Shown piece by piece: positions 35,377 through 43,677 of a stretch of 64,000 nucleotides of DNA. This DNA is from Psychromonas ossibalaenae ATCC BAA-1528. GTDB lineage: Bacteria > Pseudomonadota > Gammaproteobacteria > Enterobacterales > Psychromonadaceae. The notes beneath the pieces were generated by a model that worked only from the letters and a program-made list of their open reading frames with translations, was not told the DNA's origin and searched no databases. The position numbers and the translations under genes are program-made. The first letter of the stretch is position 1. Each line of letters opens with the position of its first letter. Location of the stretch: assembly GCF_000381745.1 (NCBI RefSeq), contig NZ_KB906970.1, positions 85,735-149,734 on the forward strand. The letters run 5' to 3'.

Positions 35377-36543
35377 ATGTTTCAAATTAGAACTTATAAT
35401 CAGATTGCCAGCATCGGCCTGGATAATTTTAGCCGTGATAACTATGAAGTTGCGAGTACACTTAGTCTGCCGGATGCGCTGGTACTGCGCAGCTTCAAAC
35501 TGCATGATGAGCCTTTACCTGATTCTGTCAAAGCCGTTGCCCGAGCCGGAGCCGGGGTTAATAATATCCCCGTTGAAAAATGCTCACAGAAAGGTATTGT
35601 CGTTTTTAATACGCCGGGCGCGAATGCCAATGCCGTTAAAGAGCTGGTACTGCTGGCTATGCTGCTTTGCTCTCGAGGTGCTGTTGAAGGTATTAACCAC
35701 TGCCGGGCTTTAACTGATGTTTGCGATGATAAAATAGGTGCTGAGCTTGAGCTGGCTAAAAAACAGTTTAAGGGCAGTGAAATAGCCGCTAAAACATTAG
35801 GGGTTGTCGGCCTGGGGGCAATTGGCGCTAATGTTGCCAATATGGGCATCGATCTAGGCATGAATGTGGTTGGTTATGATCCGGCTATCTCAATTGATGC
35901 GGCATGGCGTTTATCCAGCAAAATAGAGAAAATGGAAAACCTGCACTCGCTGCTGGCACGCTGTGATTATATTACGCTGCATATCCCGGCGGTGGAAGCG
36001 ACTAAAAATCTGATCAACAGCGAAGCACTGGCACATATCAAAGAAGGATCCTGTCTGCTTAACTTTGCCCGTGGTGAAGTGTGTGATGCGCAGGCTGTTA
36101 CTGCAGCGCTTGACAGCGGCAGGCTGCTCCATTTTGCCACAGACTTTCCAACGGCCGCTATGATTCATCGTGAAGACGTTATCCCTATGCCCCACCTCGG
36201 CGCAAGCACCGAAGAGGCTGAAGATAACTGCGCGATAATGGCTTGTAACCAGTTAATTGAGTTTCTTGAAAACGGAAATATTAAAAACTCAGTTAACTTT
36301 CCGCCGATCAGCCTGGAGCGAAATACCCCGTACCGGATCACCTTTGTTAATGAAAATGTCGCCGGGGTATTAGGTAATGTGCTTTCTATTCTGGCGGATA
36401 AAAATGTCAACGTGACAGATATGATGAATAAAAGCCGTAATAATATCGGTTATAACATCATCGATCTGGAAAGCGAACCGCAGGATGAACTCATTGAAGC
36501 TATCCGTAAAGTCGAACATGTTATTGCTGTGCGTTCTTTGTAA
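35377..36543 (+). CDS. D-3-phosphoglycerate dehydrogenase-like protein (SerA family)
   Basis: The 388-residue 2-hydroxyacid dehydrogenase has the NAD motif LGVVGLGAIGANVANMG, the catalytic arginine in LLNFARGEVCD, and a histidine in PMPHLGASTEEAEDNCA. A C-terminal ACT domain (ITFVNENVAGVLGNVLSIL onward) is present. It probably oxidises 3-phosphoglycerate for serine synthesis and may be a second copy rather than the housekeeping SerA. It converges on arsJ and shares its terminator. Its position next to genes that make and export an arsenylated 3-phosphoglycerate is notable but unproven as a link. Confidence 0.85.
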   Translation: MFQIRTYNQIASIGLDNFSRDNYEVASTLSLPDALVLRSFKLHDEPLPDSVKAVARAGAGVNNIPVEKCSQKGIVVFNTPGANANAVKELVLLAMLLCSRGAVEGINHCRALTDVCDDKIGAELELAKKQFKGSEIAAKTLGVVGLGAIGANVANMGIDLGMNVVGYDPAISIDAAWRLSSKIEKMENLHSLLARCDYITLHIPAVEATKNLINSEALAHIKEGSCLLNFARGEVCDAQAVTAALDSGRLLHFATDFPTAAMIHREDVIPMPHLGASTEEAEDNCAIMACNQLIEFLENGNIKNSVNFPPISLERNTPYRITFVNENVAGVLGNVLSILADKNVNVTDMMNKSRNNIGYNIIDLESEPQDELIEAIRKVEHVIAVRSL

Positions 36544-36544
36544 A

Positions 36545-36571
36545 AAGCAGGGAGCATTATGCTCCCTGCTT
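36545..36571. terminator. Bidirectional terminator between serA-like gene and arsJ
   Basis: A 13-bp perfect stem (AAGCAGGGAGCAT/ATGCTCCCTGCTT) with a one-base centre spans the 13 bases between the two stop codons and the last codons of arsJ. Confidence 0.85.
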
Positions 36572-37801
36572 CTCTGCAGCTGTCCGCTGATGACGGGGTA
36601 ATACGATAGATATCAGCGCCGCCGCGGTTAAAAATGCGCAGGAAAACCATAAACAGGCCGCCATGCCGTAGGACTGGTATAACCACCCGGATAAAATAGT
36701 GCCGATTAACCGGCCCATGGCATTCGCCATATAATAGAAACCCACATCAAGTGAAACACCGTCATCTCTGGCATAGCTGACAATCAGGTAAGAGTGCAGC
36801 GATGAAGTCAGCGCAAACACTGCACCGAAAATCAATAAACCGACAATGATTGAGAACTCGGGAAACCAGGAATACTGAATCGCTAATGCGATAATTACAG
36901 TGATCAGTGCTAGCAGAGCCGTCAAGTTCATTGCAGACTTGCCGTCCGGAGCCGCCGACTTTCCGGTTATTTTAGGAGCCAGGCTCTGTACAATCCCATA
37001 GGCGATAACCCAGAGAGCCAGAAAACCACCGACCCAGAGATGATCCCAGCCGAATACGCTGCCGAGATAGATAGGCAGGGCGACCACAAACCAGATATCA
37101 CGTGCGCCGAACAGGAACATGCGGGCTGCGGAAAGAATATTAATAGGCCGGCTTTTGGAAAATATCTGTGAAAACTTAACTTTGTTTTTAGCTTTGCCGA
37201 TATTTTTGTCTAACAGTAAAAGGCTTAAGGTTAATACCGCTGCTAATACAGCCGCCATGGCAAGTACCGCCCCTTGAAAACCAATTACCACGAGTAAAAC
37301 ACCGCCAAGGAAAAAACCACAGCCTTTTAACGCATTTTTAGAGCCGGTCAGTATGGCAATCCACTTGTACAAAACGCCCTGTTGATCAGGGGGAACTAAA
37401 GTTTTAATGGCGCTTTTAGCGCTCATTTTATTAAGATCTTTAGCTATGCCTGAAAGTGCCTGTGCAAGCATCACCCAGATAATCGTTAAAAACTCAGAGG
37501 GGACGGCGAGCATCATTAAGGCCGTTATCTGCATGGCTAAACCAATATTCATGGTTTTATTTAAGCCTAAGTGTGCGCCTAGCCAGCCGCCTAACAAATT
37601 GGTCACGACGCCGAAAAATTCATAAAAAAGAAATAGAGAAGCAATCTGCAGCGGGCTGTAACCTAGCTGATGAAATTGTAAAACCACTAACATGCGCAGC
37701 GCACCGTCGGTCAGTGTAAAATTCCAGTAGTTAAAGGTGACCAGCATATACTGCTGCACATCTCTGCTAAGTCCTGATAGTTTATGAAACATAATAAGCA
37801 C
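36557..37801 (-). CDS. arsJ: Organoarsenical efflux permease ArsJ
   Basis: A 414-residue major facilitator protein with about 12 membrane segments and the ArsJ-type start VQQYMLVTFNYWNFTLTDGALRMLVV, plus LSGIAKDLNKMSAKSAIKTLVP. In Pseudomonas ArsJ exports 1-arseno-3-phosphoglycerate, which breaks down outside to arsenate. It follows a GAPDH gene on the same strand with a 47-base gap, the known gapdh-arsJ pair. Confidence 0.92.
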   Translation of the reverse strand: MLIMFHKLSGLSRDVQQYMLVTFNYWNFTLTDGALRMLVVLQFHQLGYSPLQIASLFLFYEFFGVVTNLLGGWLGAHLGLNKTMNIGLAMQITALMMLAVPSEFLTIIWVMLAQALSGIAKDLNKMSAKSAIKTLVPPDQQGVLYKWIAILTGSKNALKGCGFFLGGVLLVVIGFQGAVLAMAAVLAAVLTLSLLLLDKNIGKAKNKVKFSQIFSKSRPINILSAARMFLFGARDIWFVVALPIYLGSVFGWDHLWVGGFLALWVIAYGIVQSLAPKITGKSAAPDGKSAMNLTALLALITVIIALAIQYSWFPEFSIIVGLLIFGAVFALTSSLHSYLIVSYARDDGVSLDVGFYYMANAMGRLIGTILSGWLYQSYGMAACLWFSCAFLTAAALISIVLPRHQRTAAEKQGA

Positions 37802-37807
37802 TCAATG

Positions 37808-37837
37808 ACAGGCGGCCGATGGAGAGGATCCGCCTGT
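37808..37837 (-). other. Hairpin between the GAPDH gene and arsJ
   Basis: ACAGGCGG and CCGCCTGT pair around a 14-base loop without a T run. It may stabilise or divide the transcript, letting GAPDH and arsJ be made at different levels. Confidence 0.5.
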
Positions 37838-37848
37838 AATAATGTTAG

Positions 37849-38850
37849 TTAAGGCTGACCCACTTTGCGGATTAACTCTGCCGTTCTGGTCGCGTAACCC
37901 ATTTCGTTATCGTACCAGGCATAGATTTTCAGCATGCGTTTGTTGACCACCATAGTGGATAATGCGTCAACCACCGTTGAGCGCGGATCGCCTTTATAAT
38001 CGATTGATACCAGAGGGCGTGTTTCAAAACCTAAAATTCCGGCCAGCTCATCCTGTGAGGCTGCTTTTAATAAAGTATTAACTTCCTCTATATCCGTATC
38101 ACGGGAGACATTAAAAATGATATCGGTTAATGAAGCATTCGCTAATGGTACACGTACTGCGTGACCGTCAATTTTACCTTCGAGCTCAGGGAAAATATCA
38201 ATAACCGCTTTGGCAGAGCCGGTGGTGGTCGGGATTAAACTCATACCGCAGGCTCTGGCCCGGCGCAGATCTTTATGCGGCGCGTCAAGAATGGTCTGGG
38301 TATTAGTTAAATTATGAATGGTGGTAAAAGAAGCATGTTCAATGCCGATTTTTTCATGAATCACTTTTACAACCGGAGCAATACAGTTAGTCGTACAGGA
38401 AGCTGCTGTAACAATGCGGTGGATGTTCTTATCAAACAGGTGATCATTAACGCCTACTACTACATTCAGTACGCTGTCATCTTTTACCGGCGCTGATACC
38501 ACAACGCGCTGCACGCCTTGATCTAAGTATTTTTGTAATAAATCTACCTGGCGGTGCACACCTGTTGATTCAAGTACCACATCGCAGGCGCTCCAGTCTA
38601 CGGCATCTAAATTCCGTTCGCTGGTGCACTTGATTCGAGTTTTGCCGATAACAATATCATCACCATCACAATTGACCTGGTGGTGCCAGCGTCCCTGGAT
38701 AGAATCAAATTCAAGAAGATGCGCTAAAGCTTCGGCATCTCCGGCAGCATCATTGATCTGAACAAACTCAACATCAGCCCAGTCAAAAGAAGCGCGAAGT
38801 GCTAATCTGCCGATACGTCCAAAACCATTTATACCTATTTTAACTGTCAT
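37849..38850 (-). CDS. gapdh: Glyceraldehyde-3-phosphate dehydrogenase of the arsenate pathway
   Basis: The 333-residue enzyme has the NAD region KIGINGFGRIGRLALRA, the catalytic cysteine in TAASCTTNCIAPV and the C-terminal WYDNEMGYATRTAELI. With arsenate in place of phosphate, such enzymes make 1-arseno-3-phosphoglycerate for ArsJ to export. Pairing with arsJ and an ArsR-type palindrome 53 bases upstream of its start point to that role rather than to glycolysis. Confidence 0.93.
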   Translation of the reverse strand: MTVKIGINGFGRIGRLALRASFDWADVEFVQINDAAGDAEALAHLLEFDSIQGRWHHQVNCDGDDIVIGKTRIKCTSERNLDAVDWSACDVVLESTGVHRQVDLLQKYLDQGVQRVVVSAPVKDDSVLNVVVGVNDHLFDKNIHRIVTAASCTTNCIAPVVKVIHEKIGIEHASFTTIHNLTNTQTILDAPHKDLRRARACGMSLIPTTTGSAKAVIDIFPELEGKIDGHAVRVPLANASLTDIIFNVSRDTDIEEVNTLLKAASQDELAGILGFETRPLVSIDYKGDPRSTVVDALSTMVVNKRMLKIYAWYDNEMGYATRTAELIRKVGQP

Positions 38851-38902
38851 TTTTCATTTCCTGTTAAGCCGTAGTGAAGTGCAGTATAGATAGGAAATTA
38901 AC

Positions 38903-38934
38903 ATATGTAAATTCATATATATGAATTTACATAT
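38903..38934. promoter_or_regulatory. 32-bp perfect palindrome, likely ArsR operator of gapdh-arsJ
   Basis: ATATGTAAATTCATAT is followed at once by its exact reverse complement. It contains the ATTCATAT/ATATGAAT motif typical of ArsR operators, and lies 53 bases before the GAPDH start and 43 after the fusion gene's stop. Confidence 0.75.
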
Positions 38935-38976
38935 ATGGCATTATGGCTTAAAAGTCGCTTATTAAGGGGGGGATGA

Positions 38977-39726
38977 CTACTGAGGTTGTTTTCTGTCTGC
39001 AATCTGGTGAAGTTTAATTTTTTCTCGGTTAATGATACCGGGATTACCGTTGCGAACCGTAGCCAGTGTGTGACGTATCCAGGCAGGAAGATGCTCAGAC
39101 AGACTGTAAAAAACCCACAGCCCCTGTTTTTTTACTTGTAAAATTCCCCCGTCACGCAGTAAAGCCAGATGACGGGAAACTTTAGGCTGACTGACCTCTA
39201 GTACGTTTACTAGATCTCCAACGCTGAGTGACTGTTCATCTTCAATGAGCATCAGTACTTTTAAACGCAGCGGATCACTCATAATTTTGAATAACTCAAC
39301 GGGACCGAACGGATCTGCTGCTTCCTGGCCGTTAAGCATTAAAAATAGTGATATGCGCGCTTTTAATCCGTTAAAAGTATCAATAAAAGGCTGTATGCCG
39401 GGAAGGTATTTAGGATCGGAAAAATCCCAGTGGATTAAGGCCTGTGAGTCTGAAAACAGGGCGCATTCATGGTTCGCTTTATCGCATAAGGTAATCACAT
39501 AATCAAAATGTTCATACTGCAGCTGTTCAACAGACTGGCTTTTTAGCCCCTGGCTGCCGACAGCATTGGCTTTTAATACTTCAAATACACGGGGATCAAT
39601 CTCGCTGGGAGCTGTTCCTGCACTGGCCACAATAAAACTGTCGTTACATAAATGGCGAAACAGAGCTTCAGCAAGCTGTGAGCGTGCAGAATTACCTGTG
39701 CATAGGAAAAGTAAGCGTTTTTTCAT
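38977..39726 (-). CDS. Arsenate reductase (LMW phosphatase type)-ArsR regulator fusion
   Basis: Residues 1-110 are a low-molecular-weight phosphatase-fold arsenate reductase with the loop CTGNSAR (C9 to R15), two further cysteines in ITLCDKANHEC (C81, C88) and the aspartate in FSDPKYLPG (D104). C9, C81 and C88 match the redox triad of thioredoxin-coupled ArsC. Residues about 140-225 are an ArsR winged helix (LVNVLEVSQPKVSRHLALL). The usual ArsR metal motif ELCVCD is missing; that stretch reads LSVGDL. The gene is upstream of gapdh-arsJ on the same strand with CATATATG operators before it. It may reduce arsenate and repress the operon; how it senses arsenic is unclear. Confidence 0.88.
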   Translation of the reverse strand: MKKRLLFLCTGNSARSQLAEALFRHLCNDSFIVASAGTAPSEIDPRVFEVLKANAVGSQGLKSQSVEQLQYEHFDYVITLCDKANHECALFSDSQALIHWDFSDPKYLPGIQPFIDTFNGLKARISLFLMLNGQEAADPFGPVELFKIMSDPLRLKVLMLIEDEQSLSVGDLVNVLEVSQPKVSRHLALLRDGGILQVKKQGLWVFYSLSEHLPAWIRHTLATVRNGNPGIINREKIKLHQIADRKQPQ

Positions 39727-39765
39727 AGATGCCTGTGTTATTTGAAATTACCGAATAATGAAAAC

Positions 39766-39789
39766 CATATATAACAAATTTCATATATG
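39766..39789. promoter_or_regulatory. ArsR-type operator of the arsenate reductase-regulator gene
   Basis: CATATATA and a TCATATATG half-site enclose a short AT-rich centre, ending 40 bases upstream of the fusion gene. The half-sites match those in the palindrome before the GAPDH gene, so one regulator may act on both. Confidence 0.7.
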
Positions 39790-40263
39790 CTTGCAAAGCC
39801 CGCTTAGTATTAAGGTGTTGTGGTTCAGTCAATTTGGCCTAAAAATTATAGGTTTGTAAGTCTCATGGGGGGACAAACCAACTTAGCTTGCTGCTTAATT
39901 GCTCTGTTCACCTCTGAATGAAAAATAGTTATTGTCGTTCATCATTATTACTTACCAAAATTTATAAAACAGTGAACGGTTTACTGTTGCTTTGCATATT
40001 AAGCTGCAAACATCTGCAAACGAATGACACTGAAAGCTTTTCGTCGTTATTTTTCAGATTAGCAATACCAATCGACCTATAATCACGCAAAAACTATTTC
40101 TAACGCTCCGTTATTTTATTAATTGAAACTATTTTTAAGGACTGCCACTTCGCAGGGCTCAGCAAACGTCTCTTAGGCTGTGATTTTAGTGCCTTAAAAT
40201 CGCGATTTAAGTGGTTTGTAATGCATTGATTCAAAAGGAGTTAACAAATTGGATTTGTGCCTT

Positions 40264-40293
40264 TTGACAGTGCTAGTCTTAACCCATTATCTA
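40264..40293 (+). promoter_or_regulatory. Sigma-70 promoter of qnr
   Basis: A consensus -35 TTGACA (40264-40269) and a TTATCT/TATCTA -10 at 17-18 bases lie directly upstream of the ribosome site GGAG at 40297. No LexA box (CTG-N10-CAG) is visible, unlike the promoter of plasmid qnrB. An inverted repeat (CAAAAGG/CCTTTTG) overlaps the -35. Confidence 0.65.
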
Positions 40294-40306
40294 TTCGGAG
40301 AAGACC

Positions 40307-40963
40307 ATGAAACATAACAACAAAACCTTTCGAGAGCAGGACTTTTCACAACAATCGCTGCAAGAGGCAATATTTGAGAACTGCCAGTTTTACCTTTGTA
40401 ATTTTAGCCGCGCAGATTTAAGAGATGCACAGTTTATCAATTGTAAATTTATAGAAGCGGGAGAAAATGTGGGCTGCCAGTTTAACCGTGCGGATTTACG
40501 TGATGCAAGTTTCAAACAATGCAGGCTGGCGATGGCTAATTTCCAAGGTGCCAATGGTTTTGGGGCAGAATTTAGAGAGTGTGATTTACAAGGAGCCAGC
40601 TTCGTAAAAACCAGCTTTGTAAATCATATATCCCATCATAGTTACTTTTGTTCCGTATATATCACCGGTTGTAATTTGTCTTACACAAACTTTGAACGGC
40701 AGTGCATTGAAAAGTGCGATTTATTTGAAAACCGCTGGACAGGGGCAAACTTACAAAATGCCTCTTTTAAAGGATCGGATTTAAGTCGCGGGGAGTTTTC
40801 TTCAGATAGCTGGCAGCAGTTTGATATGCAATATTGTGACCTCAGTTATTGTGAGTTGTATGGTTTAGATCCTCGCCGTATTAATTTAAATGGAGTGAGA
40901 ATTTGTGACTGGCAGCAGGAGCAGCTGTTAGAGCCGCTAGGTGTTGTTATTTTACCAAGTTAA
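40307..40963 (+). CDS. qnr: Qnr-type pentapeptide repeat protein
   Basis: The 218-residue protein is built of pentapeptide repeats (such as ADLRDAQF, ADLRDASF, SDLSRGEF) that fold into a right-handed beta helix mimicking DNA. Length and several landmarks match plasmid Qnr proteins: FINCKFIEAG, QCRLAMANF, FCSVYITGCNLSY, ECxLF-like EKCDLFENRW, LDPRRINLNG and the ending EQLLEPLGVV. Qnr proteins bind DNA gyrase and topoisomerase IV and protect them from quinolones. Chromosomal copies are common in marine gammaproteobacteria. No mobile element abuts it, so it looks resident. Confidence 0.9.
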   Translation: MKHNNKTFREQDFSQQSLQEAIFENCQFYLCNFSRADLRDAQFINCKFIEAGENVGCQFNRADLRDASFKQCRLAMANFQGANGFGAEFRECDLQGASFVKTSFVNHISHHSYFCSVYITGCNLSYTNFERQCIEKCDLFENRWTGANLQNASFKGSDLSRGEFSSDSWQQFDMQYCDLSYCELYGLDPRRINLNGVRICDWQQEQLLEPLGVVILPS

Positions 40964-41247
40964 TCATTAATGGTTAGCGAATTCAAATGAGATAAAGCTC
41001 GCTATCTACTTAACTACATCCAGAAAGGTAGTGTGATACAAGCTCTGATCGGGCTTAGGCGCTTCCATCCCAAGGACTTAGAGACAAAAAGCAATACGTG
41101 ATCCAGCTGCTGTTTGAGGCGCAGCCTGCCAATCGGCTAGAAACAGGCATGAAAAACACATATTTACTAAGAAGAACAACAAATTCTGATAGGGTTTTGC
41201 CGCAAACGTAGCATAATGAGACAACACGCGCTTCGGTGCTAACATAA
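40964..41247. other. Intergenic region, possible gene remnant
   Basis: Reading this 284-base stretch on the plus strand yields short open fragments (for example LRDKKQYVIQLLFEAQPANR near 41080-41140) that look like decayed coding sequence. I cannot name the family. Confidence 0.3.
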
Positions 41248-42147
41248 ATGGATATAATTATTTTGAAGAAGATATTTGGAACACACAGCGGGGCATTTCA
41301 TGCCGATGATGTTTTTGCCGTTGCGGCATTGTCGATGCTGCACCCTGAGTATGAAATACACCGTTCACGTGATCCCAAAGTATGGGCGAAATGTGATTAC
41401 CTTGTTGATGTTGGTGGTTACTACAATCATGATGAAAAGATATATGACCACCACTTTAAGAATGGCCCGACATACGACGATGGTTTGAAGATGTCATCCG
41501 TCGGATTAATATGGTCTCATTATGGGACAGAGATTTGCGGCTGTCCTCTTATTGCAGATAGGATTTGTCGACGTTTGATTCGGCAGTTTGATGCAATTGA
41601 TAATGGAGTGACATTAACGCATCACATTGAAGATTTTTCTGATGTTCGCGAAATATCACTATCGGGGTCAATCTCCATGATGAATCCTCTGGATCACTCT
41701 AAAGCGGATCAAGCCTTTGACGGCGAAGTGCTGCGGGCGCGTCTATTACTTCAGACTGCAATCGTACAAGCAAAGCATTGGATTGATAGTCGTGCTGGAT
41801 TGGAGACGGCGCTTAAAGAAGCTCTGGATGAACAACGTTCATATATTATTGTTCCTGAAGATTGTAAGTGGACAGAACACTTGTTTAACAGCAAAGAAAA
41901 TGAAACGATTCTTTATGCAGTATATCCCCATGGTGAAAAGTGGTACGCCCGTGCCGTTCCATCAGCGCCTGGAGAGTTCTCAAACCGTAAGGACTTCCCC
42001 AAACCATGGGCAGGTTTACGTGATGATGAATTTTCAAAAGCAGCAGAGATTAGCGATGGAATATTCTGTCATCATGGGTTATTTATCTGTGCAACTGGCT
42101 CACTTCAGTCGACTTTGAAGATAGTCGATGATGCTGTTAAAGCCTAA
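41248..42147 (+). CDS. MYG1/UPF0160 family metal-dependent protein
   Basis: The 299-residue protein matches the MYG1 family: THSGAFHADDVFAVAAL near the start, DVGGYYNHDEKIYDHHFKNG with the DHH-like metal ligands, SSVGLIWSHYG, and WYARAVPSAPGEFSNRKDFP plus FCHHGLFICATGS near the end. The eukaryotic MYG1 is a 3'-5' RNA exonuclease; bacterial members are untested. It stands alone between qnr and unknown genes in the accessory stretch. ATG at 41248 is not certain; a start nearer GTHSG would also fit. Confidence 0.85.
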   Translation: MDIIILKKIFGTHSGAFHADDVFAVAALSMLHPEYEIHRSRDPKVWAKCDYLVDVGGYYNHDEKIYDHHFKNGPTYDDGLKMSSVGLIWSHYGTEICGCPLIADRICRRLIRQFDAIDNGVTLTHHIEDFSDVREISLSGSISMMNPLDHSKADQAFDGEVLRARLLLQTAIVQAKHWIDSRAGLETALKEALDEQRSYIIVPEDCKWTEHLFNSKENETILYAVYPHGEKWYARAVPSAPGEFSNRKDFPKPWAGLRDDEFSKAAEISDGIFCHHGLFICATGSLQSTLKIVDDAVKA

Positions 42148-42318
42148 ACTGACAAAGCTTCAATAAATATTTGTGTTCGCTAAGCTGTGTTCAGTAATTG
42201 ATTACCGAGTACTGTAGCGGCCTAGTGAATTTACCTTCTAATTGATAGACAATTCAATTATACAGGGGACGAAAGTGCCTTACTGTTATAGCGAAAGAAT
42301 GCAGAGGCCTTCACGCTC

Positions 42319-42356
42319 ATATATCCATCGCCAGGCCTTGCCGGCGATGGATATAT
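42319..42356. terminator. Hairpin between two convergent genes
   Basis: ATATATCCATCGCC pairs perfectly with GGCGATGGATATAT around a 10-base centre that can extend the stem. It lies between convergent genes; T runs are absent. Confidence 0.55.
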
Positions 42357-42364
42357 TTAGCCGC

Positions 42365-42742
42365 TTAGTCTGTGTAGCAGCTGTCCCAGTCGCCGTAGTT
42401 AGCATCACCCGTTAATACTTGTAACTCAACTTCGCCAAGTCCTTTAACAATAACTGCATTGATTATTTCTATCACTGCATCTAAGTCATCTTGTTCTGTG
42501 AAGAAGTTAACCGCCACGTGGTACTGCTCATTAAAATATGCAATAAACAGATCCCAGCCTTGCTGCTGCTGGCATTGAACTAAAGCGGTATCGACTTGGT
42601 CGAACTTTTCAATATCTGCACTAAAACGGATCTCTGCGCAGGTTTGAGCAAAAGGACCAATAGCCATTTTTTTCATATGACGGGCTTTGTGGTGACTTTT
42701 AAGCTGTGGTTTTGCCATTTCTGGAACGGTGATAATATTCAT
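42365..42742 (-). CDS. Hypothetical protein, weak DUF469/YggL-like start
   Basis: A 125-residue cytoplasmic protein. Residues about 16-30 (HHKARHMKKMAIGPF) recall the RRLRKKLHVGEF segment that opens YggL ribosome-associated proteins, but the remainder does not convince me. It ends with GDANYGDWDSCYTD. An AGGTAAC sequence precedes the ATG. The gene stands alone with a hairpin after it. Function unknown. Confidence 0.6.
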   Translation of the reverse strand: MNIITVPEMAKPQLKSHHKARHMKKMAIGPFAQTCAEIRFSADIEKFDQVDTALVQCQQQQGWDLFIAYFNEQYHVAVNFFTEQDDLDAVIEIINAVIVKGLGEVELQVLTGDANYGDWDSCYTD

Positions 42743-43045
42743 GAGTTACCTATTTGAAATTTGAAGGACGTGGACCGGGCACGTCGATAAAGATTTTCGC
42801 TAACGCGATTGAGCAGGAGCTTAAACTAGCTTGCCAAACTGCGCAAGTTAAAGCGAAGTAACACCTATAGGGGGGGAATACGTCAGCATGCTTAACTGTC
42901 AATGGGGAGATCTAACCCGCATTAAGTAAATAATTCAAACTTAAAGACCTGACTATGAGGGGGGGAGGCGGCTTGGGCATAAATAAAAAGGGTTAAGACA
43001 ATATATTAACCCTTTTCTGCAAATTTAATATTCTGAATAGTAATC
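42743..43045. other. Intergenic region with no gene seen
   Basis: About 300 bases upstream of the 125-residue gene. It has two G-runs (GGGGGGG near 42872 and 42961) and the hairpin at 42986-43016. No gene or RNA recognised. Confidence 0.5.
42986..43016 (-). terminator. Terminator after the 83-residue gene
   Basis: AAAAGGGTTAA and TTAACCCTTTT pair around a 9-base loop; on the minus strand the stem ends in TTTTTA. Confidence 0.75.
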
Positions 43046-43297
43046 TTAATGAGTTGTACGGTTCGTGCCGTTACGCACCAAATCCTGGCCTGTTTGGAAC
43101 ACTTCTTCCGTAACCCAGCGTGATAATAATAATTGGTGTTTATCATCTAATACTGCAACAAAACGACGACCGTCTTTATTGTTTGTTGCCATAGCTACAC
43201 CAGCTACATTTGTTAACCCCAAACCACCTGTTTCAACTGAAATTAAAAAGGTTTCTAACTCTTCTAGGTTAGTGATGATGCCTGCTTCATTATTCAT
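43046..43297 (-). CDS. Hypothetical protein, 83 residues
   Basis: The ATG at 43297 follows an AAGAGAATG purine-rich site and gives an 83-residue acidic-to-neutral protein starting MNNEAGIITNLEELETFLIS; a GTG at 43333 would add 12 residues. The middle VAMATNNKDGRRFVAVLDD suggests a small alpha/beta fold. No signal peptide or membrane segment. It has a terminator and no operon partner. Family not recognised. Confidence 0.6.
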   Translation of the reverse strand: MNNEAGIITNLEELETFLISVETGGLGLTNVAGVAMATNNKDGRRFVAVLDDKHQLLLSRWVTEEVFQTGQDLVRNGTNRTTH

Positions 43298-43677
43298 ATT
43301 TACATTCTCTTGCTGAACTAAATCTATAATCACGGAATGTTACGGTGTTTACCTTGCTAAGGCAACTTTCCACGTTAGTGTCCATGAATTAATTAGTGCT
43401 ATAGACATAAACAAACAGCCCTTATTTACATTGATAAGAGCAGTATTATTTTTTCTTTAAATCGCTAGCCAACGGTTAGTGATAGTTGATCCGCTCTACA
43501 AAAAGGCTGGACATATATGGATGCTCCACACTTGTACAGCTAACAGATATTAATTATCAATCTTTAAAAGATCTTTGTTCTTTTTTTTGCTCTTAACCAA
43601 ACTAATTTCAACAAAAAACCATATAATCAATTACTTTCTACACTATTAAGTATGAATATCTTAAGGAAGCCTACTAG
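43298..43677. other. Intergenic region upstream of yceH
   Basis: About 380 bases of AT-rich sequence between divergent genes; it must hold both promoters. No clear gene, repeat or operator seen. Confidence 0.4.

Larger units (their letters stand above)
39727..40306. other. 580-base intergenic region between the ars operon and qnr
   Basis: It holds the ArsR-type operator near its left end and the qnr promoter near its right end. The middle (about 39800-40230) has no convincing gene, RNA or known element. Confidence 0.5.

Noticed and set aside
39800..40230. Dispersed repeat in the ars-qnr gap
   Set aside because: Some palindromic character was suspected but ends and core do not match the other elements.
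40207..40306. LexA box upstream of qnr
   Set aside because: No CTG-N10-CAG pattern was found.
41215..41250. Integron attC-like sequence before the MYG1 gene
   Set aside because: A TGCTAAC-like end is present but no matching partner or fold was found.
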